Shown here piece after piece: positions 55,087 through 64,000 of a stretch of DNA of 64,000 nt. Both the position numbers and the translations under genes were made by a program. Origin of the DNA: Diphasiastrum complanatum (Eukaryota > Streptophyta > Lycopodiopsida > Lycopodiales > Lycopodiaceae); contig CM055095.1 in the NCBI GenBank assembly GCA_029204225.1, positions 75,175,594 to 75,239,593 on the forward strand, in the 5' to 3' direction. Positions within the stretch are counted from its first letter, which is position 1. Each line of letters begins with the position of its first letter. The notes under the pieces are model-generated. The model was not told the origin of the DNA and made no database searches. It was given only the letters and a program-made list of their open reading frames with translations.

Positions 55087-55091
55087 TGTAC

Positions 55092-57668
55092 ATAAGTGAA
55101 ATATCCAGATATAATAGTTAAGTTTTCTAGGGAATGTGAGCAATAATCTAAAACTAAAAAAAGTTTGAAAATTGATTTATTCATATGCATGGGTAATATA
55201 GAAAAAAATAAACTCTAAGTTACACTAATTAAGTTTACCAGCCACATATTTGTTTTAAATTGGACTAAAATGAGAAAAATGTGGTTTTAACCCTTCATTC
55301 TTAGATGTTTATATGGGTCAGCTTAATCTTAGTTTGTGTACTAGGATATGTATAGGGTTGATTAGGTAAAAAAAAAGGAATTGTTATTAGAAGAGTTTCG
55401 AAAACTCGTGAGAGTTTCAAATATGCTATAAATTTTTTAGAAATAGAGTGTGATGATTGAGTTACATGATTGTTAGTTAGTAGACATGTGACTAACATAT
55501 TATAAATAAGAAAAAAATCTATCAAATATAGATGTATATTTTTAAATACAAAATCATAGTGAGATTATTTTCATATGCACATTCTTGATCTACTATGTAT
55601 TCTTAGTCACTAGATTCATCTGGTATACTTAAATTAGTTGGTGAATATAGACATATGATTGAGTATTGTGTGGAAACATTTTGTAATGTTCATTCAAGGT
55701 TCAAACCTACAACAATACCAAAAAGACACTGTAGAGCCAAACCACTCATCCAAGCAGAAGCTCAAGGCCAAATTTTCCAAGACTTCACTCCCATGCCATG
55801 ATAAATAAATACAAAAGAAAACGAGAACTGGCAATCCAGACTTGTCCTCTAGGATGAATTTGTGTGAGATATATGTAGCCCACCCCAGTGCATGTTGCAT
55901 GCATCCCTAAAATATTTTGAATATTTAATAAATATATTATTGATACGTCTCTCAATGCATGTAAAAACATTATGCACTACTCCATATATTATTGTTGGGA
56001 TGTTTGGGTCTTCACAAGTTTAGTAATTACATTTCTAACCTAGTTCAGAGTGACGAGGTGTAACTAATAAACTCGTACATTGGAGTGTCGAATATGCTTG
56101 TCAAAGATTATTCAAGATCCTCTAAATTGGATATGGACGTAACATTCTTTCTTTTTTAGACATGCTCTCTCCTTGAATCAGAAAAAAAAAAAAATCAGAA
56201 ACTAGTTATGTAATTTTCAACACTTACCCAAAAAATTGTTATTCTTAATTTGATTTCACATATCGAATAAGTACTAAGAGGTAGAACGATTTTGCAATTT
56301 CTTATCCCTGCTTTGACTGATACTAGTCAAGTCTTGAAAACCTCTGTTCTTGTCAATAAAGTATCACTATGACATCATCGATTAGGACACTTGAATCATA
56401 CATCTGTTTCACACATATCATTTTTTATTTTGTATGTTTCATTAATGTATTAAACTTTTAAAGGATGTAATCTATGAGAAAATGATGAATGTAACTAGAT
56501 TTTTTTTTATTCTCATTAAAAAAATTGACAAAAAAATACCTATTATATCAGACACAACAATATTTTAATTCATTCCAAAAAAATTTAACAAAAAAATTCT
56601 ACAAATTATAAATCTTGTTTTTTTAAAAATAAAATATCTCAAAAAAATTGATATTTTTATTATTATGTATAATTTCAAAATATCACAAAATATTGCAATT
56701 GTGGAGTTGGTTAATTATACTATAAACAACTTATAAAAAGTTCTAAAAAATTAAAATATTTGTAACAAACTAGTGTCTCAAAAAAATAAAATAAAAATAA
56801 TTTTTTTTGCTAAAAAATTTGAGGGTTAATTTAATAGTCAATTTTGTTAAAATTGTCACAATTTTAAAAAAATAAAATATGTATGTTAGATTATTGAGAC
56901 GATTTATTTTAGCACATATAATTATTTTACAATATTTTAATGCACTAGTTAAAAACATGTCTTTTTGAGTATAAGCATCTTTGAAAGATAACTAAACATT
57001 TGATCAATTTAATCATGGCTATGGTCCACCAACATAAATTATATATATATTTTTGAATTTTTTTTGTCCACCAACACATGCCAACACAGTTTGATTCTTA
57101 TTTTCTCTTGCAATATTGTGAATTTACAAAAAAAAAAAAAAACTATAAATTTTTTTTCACTAAATTCAAATATTATCTTATATTTAATGGTTATTGTCAA
57201 ATTTGAATAATTTCAAATACTAAAATAGTTGAAAGTTATTTTGGACTTCAAAGTACCATTGAATACAAGTATCACAACCAAATGAATCTAAATATTGTTT
57301 AAATAAATCTAAACAATTTTTTTTCATTTATGTCATCATTGATAAAATTCAGATACTTTGAATACACTCAAAATATTTTTTTAATATTTTACAAGCTTTT
57401 GTCTCTTAACTTTTTGTTTGTTTTTGTGCGCTTGAAGAGTTGTCATAATATCTCGTATACAAAAGATAAAACTAGTTGAAGTAAGATAAAATTATTATTT
57501 TAATATTTTATAACTAACGAGACAAATTTCAAAATACTCAAGATCAAAATCATTTGGCCAATTTTGATGTTTACCTTTGTTGTTTAGAGTTTTTGCAACT
57601 TGTTGAGTAGATTTCAAAAGTTCACAAATAAAATAGACTGTTATTTTTTATGTTTTTTTGGAGTCTTT
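55092..57668. other. AT-rich intergenic DNA
   Basis: Long A/T runs and no recognisable coding sequence, RNA gene or transposon domain on either strand. I see nothing else to annotate here. Confidence 0.5.
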
Positions 57669-58259
57669 TGTTGAGTTCACACGTGTGGATTATCCACAAC
57701 ATGTACTTGTGATATCCTAAGGTGTCAAGACTAGATTGAGATTCAAGATCTATTTTTGATCCAATGGCAAAAACACACTACTACATGCATTCAATCACTT
57801 CCAACTCTCACTCACACATGTGGAAAGTGTTCCAAAAGTAATCTAAGTAAAAACAAGCTGCTCTCCTTGGGTAGAGAGAAAAAATCATCAATAGCTCTCG
57901 GGTAGAGAGAGAAAGCTAGAAAATCACTTACACTCAAAATCCACTCAATCTCAAAATCAATTACATCCAAATGAGGAGTACAATGATACTAGTAGATCCA
58001 CGAGCTACCACTATGCTTAACTATGATTGGACCACACTTTGCCACCTCTTAATCCTATTGGACCATTGATCCATGCACCTCTAAATTCTATTGGACCATT
58101 TTCAAGCAAACCTCAAATTCTATTGGACCACTCATGGTTCCACCTCTAAATCCTATTGGACCTCTTAAACTTTATCAAACAAAAGCATTACACTTGTCTA
58201 CACTCTAATTGGCACGGGTTTGGCCTCCTACTCTATTTTGGCTCAATAGTGGCATTACA
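57669..58259 (-). repeat. Truncated LTR of the element A family
   Basis: In window orientation it starts TGTTGAGTTCACACGTGTGG and follows element A's LTR for about 590 bp (ACACACTACTACATGCATTC; CCTATTGGACC repeats) to TGGCATTACA. There it breaks off, lacking the last ~200 bp. It is more diverged from either A LTR than they are from each other. No internal element sequence is attached, so it is a truncated solo LTR. Confidence 0.88.
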
Positions 58260-58502
58260 TAGAATTTAGATGAAAGATAATTGAGATAGTGAATCTCCTA
58301 TAAGTGCATGGAGATTCATTTAGTTGGTCCCTTAGCATGCACAACTTCTCTTATTTACTTTGCATTCTCCTATTAAATGAGCTACAACTTCCTACTTGTA
58401 ATAAAGTTGGTGACATAGGGGATTTGTTAGATGTTATAATTTAAGACTACAATGTTGTGAGACAAAATGTTGAAATAGAGGAGACAACAACATTGGTTAA
58501 TA

Positions 58503-61500
58503 CTCTTTCGAGAAAATGTCTCAAAATTTTTTCCTAAAGGCTTCGCAAAAATCTCGATGCCTTCGCGAAAATACCTCGAAACGTGAAAAGGCCTAAAATT
58601 TTTTGCGAAAATTTGAAAAAAATCGACGAATCCTTGCAAAGTCTTTAGGAAATTTGCGTGAAATTTTCGCGAAGGCTTCAGTTATATCCGCAACACTGAC
58701 CCTCGAAAAAAAATGCGACACTTGAGGGGTAGGGACAATGTCGCAAAAATTTTGCGAAATTTTTTTGAAGGTTTCGCGAAAATCACTGAAGGCTTTGCGA
58801 GAATTTTGCGATGCCTTGGTGAAAATACCTAGAAACATGAAAATACCTCGAAAATATTTTTTGGAGGGGCAGGCCCTCGAAGAATGCGACACTGAATCTC
58901 AAAACATACCTCAAACCTCGAAAATACCTCGAAATGTATCTCAAAAATACCTCCAAAAATTAAAATCTCCAAAAATTCGTCTCTCCACAAATTGAGACAC
59001 TGACCCTCAAAAGCACCTCCAAATACCTCGAAAAATACCTCAAAATACAAAGCACCTTGAAAATACATTGAAAATACCTTGAAATGTACCTCGAAAATAC
59101 CCTAAAAAAGTCATGTCTTGAGTCTCCAAAAATTCGTCTCTCCACAAATTGACAATGATCCTCGAAAATGTAGAGTCTCCGAAAATTGAGTCTCAACAAT
59201 TTGGAGACTCCAAAAATTCGAGTCTAAAAAAATTCGAGATTAGAGTCTCCGCAACATTTCGTCTCTCCACAAATTGTCTCGAAACATTTTTAGAAATACC
59301 TCGAAAAAATAAGACACTCACCCTCGAAACGTTTCTTGAAATACCTCAAAAAAATGAGACGCACCCTTGAAAGTAATTCGAAATGTACCTCGCAAATACG
59401 TCCAAAAATTCGTGTCTTGAGTCTTACAAAAATTCATCTCTCCACAAATTGACAATGACACTCGAATTGTACCTCAAAAATTGGGTCTCCAAAAATGGAG
59501 TCTCCAAAATTTGGGGACTCCAAAAATTCGAGTCTAGAAAAATTTGGAGTCTCCACAAATTGAATCTCGTAAATTTGGAGACACTTAAAAAATTCGAATT
59601 TCGATATTTAAAAATTTGGTGTCTCAAAAACTGCGAGAGTCAATACCTTGAAAATACCTCGAAACGTTTTTTGAAATACTTTGAAACATTTCTCAAAATA
59701 CCTCAAAAAATTGACACTCACCTTCGAAAAATTGAGACCCTCACCCTAAAAAATAACTTGAAATGTATCTCGAAAATACCTCGAAATGTAAGTCGAAATG
59801 TGTCTCAATTCGTGTCTTGAGTCTCCAAAAATTCGACTCTCCACAAATTGACAATGACCCTCGAAATGTACCTCGAACATTTCAAGTCTCCAAAAAACGA
59901 GTCTCCATAAATTGCGAGTCAATACCTTGAAAATACCTCAAAACGTTCCACAAAATACCTCAAAAAATTGAGACCCTCCCCCTCGAAAGTAACTTGAAAT
60001 GTATCTCAAAATGTTCCTCGAAAATACCCCCAAAAATTCGTGTCTTGAGTCTCCAAAAATTCATCTCTCCACAAACGTGACAATGACCCTCAAAATGAAC
60101 CTTGAAAATGTGGAGTGTCCAAAAATTGAGTCTCAAAAATTTGGAGACTCCAAAAATTTGGGTCTAGAAAAATTCGAGTTTTGAGTCTCCACAACATTTC
60201 GTCTCTCCACAAATTGTCTCGAAACGTTGTTCGAAATACATCAAAAAATTAAGACATTCACCCTCGAAATGTTCCGTGAAATACCTCGAAAAGTTCATCG
60301 AAATACCTCGAAGAATTGAGACACACCCTCGAAAGTAACTCGAAATATACCTCGAGATGACCTTTGAAAATACTCCAGAAATTCAAGTTTCAAGTCTCTC
60401 CACAAATTTCGTCTCTCCACAAATATTGTCTCGAAAATTTGAAGACACTCCAAAAATTCGAGTTTCGAGTTTTGAAAATTTCGTGTCTCAAAAATTGAAA
60501 GAGTCAATACCTTGAAAATGGCTTGAAACGTTCCTCAAAATACCTCGAAAATTGAGACTCTCACCCTTGAAACGTTCCACAAAATACCTCGAAGCATTCC
60601 TCGAATTACCTCAAGAAATTGACACTCACCCTCGAAATACTTCAAAAAATTGAGACACCCCCTCGAAATGTGTCTCAATTCGTGTCTTGAGTCTCCAAAA
60701 ATTCGACTCTCCACAAATTGACAATGACCCTCAAAATGTACCTTGAAAATTTTGAGTCTCCAAAAACTACAAGTCAATAACTTGAAAATACCTCGAAACG
60801 TTTATCGAAATACCTCAAAAAATTGAAACACTCACCTTAAAAAATAACCCAAAATGTACCTTGAAATGTACCTCAAAAATGCCTCCAAAAATTTGTGTCT
60901 TGAGTCTCCTAAAATTCGGCGCTCCACAAATTGACAATGACCTTGGAAATGTACCTCGAAATATTTTGAGTCTCTCCACAAAATTTTGTTTCTCCACAAA
61001 TTGTCTCGAAATTTCACTCCAAAAATTTGAGTCTCGAAAATTTCGAGAGTCAATACGTCGAAACGTTTCTCGAAATACCTCAAAAAATTGAGACACTCAC
61101 CCTCGAAATACCTCAAATAATTAAGACACCCTCGAAACGTTCTTCAAAATACCTTGAAAAATTGATACTCACTCTCGAAATACCTCGAAAAATTGAGACA
61201 CTCACCCTCGAAACGTTCCTCGAAATACCTCGAAACGTTCTTCGAAATACCTCAAAAAATTGATACACTCACCCTAGAAAGTAACTCGAAATGTACCTCG
61301 AAAATACCTCAAAATTTACCTCAAAAATATCTCCAAAAATTTGTGTCTTGAGTCTCCAAAAATTTAGCTCTCCACAAATTTACAATGACCTCGAAATGTA
61401 CCTTGAAAATTTGGAGTCTCCAAAAATTGAGTCTCAAAAATTTGGAGACTCCAAAAATTCGAGTTCAGAAAATTTGTCTCCACAAACTTTCTCTCCTTGA

Positions 61501-61835
61501 ATTGTGTCTCGAAAATTTGGAGACAATCCAAAAAATTCTAGTTTCGAGTCTTGAAAATTTCTTGTCTCCAAAAATTGAAACCTCGAAAATACCTCAAAAA
61601 TATCTCTAAAAATTTGTGTCTTGAGTCTCTAAAAATTCATTTTTCCACTAACTGAGTTTCGACAATTTGTAGTTTCCAAAAATTTAGCCTCGAAAATTTG
61701 GAGACTCCAAAATTTAAGTCTTGAAAAATTTGAGTTTTGAGTCTCGAAGATTTTGAGACTTCAAAAATTGAAATCTCCAAAAATTCGAGTTTTGAGTCTC
61801 AAAAATTCGTCCAATTTGAGTGTGCATTTAGTGCA
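58503..61835. repeat. Satellite-like array with about 11-bp A-tract period and longer composite units
   Basis: Over 3.3 kb the sequence is built from short modules such as CCTCGAAAATA, CCTCGAAACGTT and CTCCAAAAATT, each 10-12 bp with one A-tract. On top lies a longer unit marked by TGTCTTGAGTCTCCAAAAAT with TCGTCTCTCCACAAATTGAC, seen near 59103, 59411, 59811, 60041, 60681, 60897, 61345 and 61617 (spacing about 200-640 bp). Neighbouring units vary in length. The left part (58503-58880) has GCGAAA-rich variants and may be an older or different source. Open frames in all six frames here are by-products of the repeats. Confidence 0.85.
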
Positions 61836-61928
61836 ATTCGTGTCTAGAAAAATTCGATTTTAGACATTTGTGTCTAGAGAAATTCTCTGCGTCGAATCAA
61901 GTGTGAGAAAAATTCTCTGAAATTGAGT

Positions 61929-61929
<1 letters not shown>

Positions 61930-61970
<41 letters not shown>

Positions 61971-61976
61971 TGTGTG
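61930..61976. repeat. (GA)n followed by (TG)n
   Basis: About 39 bp of GA repeats passing into TGTGTGTG, right after the end of the A-tract array; a second TGTGTGTGTGCGCACGTGC run is at about 62005-62025. Confidence 0.9.
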
Positions 61977-62529
61977 TAAATTTTTTGAGATTTTTTGAGA
62001 ATTATGTGTGTGTGTGCGCACGTGCAGATTTGACGAATTTTTTTATAGTTTTTTCATAGCTAGGATTTTTAAGGTTTTAAAATAAAAAATATAGCTGACT
62101 GAATGATCAATTCTTGTGTGTAAAAAAAACTTGAAAATTCAAATTTGATCTTTCTTACAATTATCATGGCTGCCTTATCCATCATGTGAATTTTGAACTG
62201 GTCGGGATCTCGAAATGGATTGAATGCATGAAATTTATCATCACTTATTAATCAGTAGGTATGTAAGGACAATCATCCTAGTTTCGTAGTTTCAACTAGC
62301 TTTGTTTCTGTCAATCAGTGTCCAAGATTCTTACAACGTTCTGAAGATATCGAGACGATAAAGAACAACCATACTATGTATAGGGATCATCTTCTCTAGC
62401 GGAATAATAATGTTTAAGATTGGTGAATATATAATAAATGAAGTTAATACTAAGTTTAGCATAAAAATCCTGGTTATTTATTGCTTCTTGTTGGCTTTTT
62501 TCATATATGTCTTCCAACAACTTTATCAC

Positions 62530-62768
62530 CTACTTGTATTTCGCGTTTCTGTAGGCACTGCCAGCGGATAGAAAATACCATTTAGGAACTCGAGAAGTTT
62601 TTCTTGAATTGCCCTAGTACTTGCATCTCCAATGTATATTAGATCGCAAAAGCGATTCCCGTAATAGTGGTGAGCGAAATGGCGGAACGCTCCCCTACCG
62701 ATGTTTTTGAGAAAATGTGAGTAAACTTCTTCTTTATTTGTAAGTAATCCAATCTTATGGTTCTTCGT
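62530..62768 (-). pseudogene. Unidentified exon-like coding segment
   Basis: On the minus strand one frame reads [60 protein letters not shown] and [10 protein letters not shown]. Composition and residue order look like a folded protein, unlike the AT-repeat peptide upstream of it. It ends near ACAAGTAG|GTGATAAAG, a possible donor, or at the in-frame TGA there. The 5' side runs into the (AT)n tract, so any acceptor would be near 62770. I do not recognise the family. It may be one exon of a gene continuing outside, or a gene fragment. Confidence 0.3.
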
Positions 62769-62775
62769 CGTGGTT

Positions 62776-62912
<137 letters not shown>

Positions 62913-63093
62913 GTGTCCCATTTGTGCCTATGCATGGCCATATACTTTTTCAAAAAAACTAACTAAAATTCTTACGTATATGTATGGAGAGGAGGATGTA
63001 TGCATCCTGCCCCATGCATGCACATTAGTCCCATCCTAATTCAAAATTCAAATATGATTTTCTCGCTCGTTTATTTGTTTGCTCGCTCGTTCG

Positions 63094-63112
63094 CTCTCTC
63101 TCTCTCTCTCTC
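63094..63112. repeat. (CT)n tract
   Basis: CTCTCTCTCTCTCTCTCTC within a pyrimidine-rich, less AT-rich stretch (63.05-63.4 kb). The region could be the 5' leader of a gene reading rightwards, but no supported frame follows. Confidence 0.85.
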
Positions 63113-63119
63113 GTAAGAT

Positions 63120-64000
63120 CCAAGAGCAGGAGCAGGAGGCTCAGATGATCGGCGAAGGAGCTCGGACTCTCAGTTGTGGCATGCATGCGCAGGGTGGATG
63201 GTGCAGTTGTTTGTTGTAACAACAAAGATGATCTAATTCCCTCAGGGACATGGAGAGCATCTTGCCATCCTCTTCTGTTTTTGTGTTGAGGTTTCTGTTC
63301 CTTTAGTGCATCTTCTTGCAAACTCGGAGACAGGAGGAAGGGGGAAGCAAAGCAGAAGAAAAATTGTGGTGCGATCATGCCACTCTCTAAAGCTAAACCA
63401 AAAGCGAAATCAAAATCAGAGTTGGAATCAGGAATGTTGGAGGCGTATATTTTGCAGCAAACCTCTGGGTTTTTGGACGATGATTTTCATTAAAAAAAAA
63501 AACAAGAACAAGAAAAAAAACAAAAGAGTGATGTACCATTTTTAAGGATGCTCAGACATTCTAGCACTTCAGTCCATTTAGACAAATGTTGATTTCATTT
63601 GGTACATAGTCATTTCATTTGGTTTTGAGTATTTTCTTTTGATCCAAACAACAAATATTACGTAGCCATTGCATTTGCTTTTAGTTGTTGTCTGTTGATT
63701 CGAGCAGCAAATAATTCGTAGCCATAGTATTTGCATTTCAGAGTAAGCATTTAGAGTAAGCATGTTTTGACTTTCTTAATGCTATCAGTCTCTCTTTATT
63801 CAATGCCTTAGTTAATAAATTTTTAGTCATTTTTTTGGAGTCAATCGATATTAAGAGGGTTGTTTAGAAGTATTTTGAACACATCAGGCCCTTTTCTGCT
63901 CGCAGATTGAATATTTTCAAATTTGAGTATTCAAATAACACTACAACTAAACCATGGACTAAAGACAAATGCCAACATATACTACTTTGAGTGGGATGAA
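63120..64000. other. Right-end intergenic DNA
   Basis: The base composition is more balanced to about 63.45 kb and then AT-rich. A duplicated GTAGCCAT...TTTGCTTT/TTTGCATT motif is visible near 63660-63740. No protein family or RNA gene is recognised. Confidence 0.4.

Larger units (their letters stand above)
51106..55091 (+). mobile_element. Ty1/copia element with both LTRs and TGTAC target duplication, internally deleted
   Basis: Target duplications TGTAC are at 51106-51110 and 55087-55091. LTRs are 51111-51796 and 54533-55086, with primer-binding site TGGTATCAGAGC at 51799-51810 and purine tract GAGAGGAAGC just before 54533. The interior keeps gag, part of integrase, RT and RNase H, but protease and the integrase core are deleted and several frames are broken. 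Host sequence on both sides shows no copia similarity. Confidence 0.92.

Noticed and set aside
58427..61609. Many open frames of 60-145 codons in the A-tract array
   Set aside because: They occur on both strands and in several frames with the same repetitive peptides (for example EVFRGTF or TLEIPQK types), so they are by-products of the repeat.

Overview
This window looks like nuclear DNA of a land plant, probably a seed plant with a large, transposon-loaded genome. The reasons are a spliced nuclear gene for a mitochondrial GrpE nucleotide-exchange factor, a plant-type DUF688 gene, many Ty1/copia and Ty3/gypsy elements, long (AT)n, (GA)n and (CT)n tracts, and low gene density. Species cannot be named from sequence alone.

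Host genes. Only two are convincing. (1) A DUF688-type gene on + at 13814-15328 is an intact single-exon reading frame of 504 codons with the hallmark FKWEDVPGKP motif. (2) A mitochondrial GrpE (Mge1-type) gene on - runs from ATG 48930 to stop 33718. I assembled it from five in-phase exons totalling 312 residues. It spans 15.2 kb because intron 2 (about 11.7 kb) holds a complete copia element, a gypsy gag/5' end, a BED zinc-finger scrap and a small inverted-repeat element that carries a DEAD-box helicase exon fragment.

Layout. 0-1.7 kb: nothing recognised. 1.7-5.2 kb: two copia remnants (+). 5.2-5.7 kb: a DUF4283-like, LINE-type fragment (-). 6.2-7.3 kb: a direct duplication of about 330 bp. 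9.7 kb: one possible orphan exon. 10.4-10.9 kb: the 3' end of a chromodomain gypsy element. 11.5 kb: a copia RT relic. 13.2-15.4 kb: (GA)n and the DUF688 gene. 17.5-18.0 kb: a minisatellite and (AT)n. 18.6-27.3 kb: two nested copia-derived elements. 27.3-30.2 kb: gypsy integrase scraps and a deleted copia element. 33.7-48.9 kb: GrpE with its loaded introns. 49.1-49.3 kb: a 60-bp-class tandem repeat just upstream of GrpE. 51.1-55.1 kb: a copia element with both LTRs and a 5-bp target duplication. 57.7-58.3 kb: a truncated LTR. 58.5-61.8 kb: a large A-tract-phased satellite-like array. 61.9-63.1 kb: microsatellites and one unidentified exon-like segment.

Most interesting system. At 18.6-26.5 kb two diverged copies of one non-autonomous copia lineage are nested. 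The younger copy A (minus strand, 820-bp LTRs at 21112-21931 and 25409-26228, target duplication TTGGA) sits inside the older copy B (plus strand). Both lack reverse transcriptase and RNase H, both share the same integrase deletion junction, and both carry the same C-terminal region of about 230 residues that I cannot match to any known family. In A this region ends an uninterrupted 855-codon frame (gag, zinc knuckle, protease, integrase tail, novel region). Similarity between A and B persists across a frameshift in B and across the nested insertion. This argues that the region is an ancestral component of a non-autonomous retroelement and not a chance open frame.
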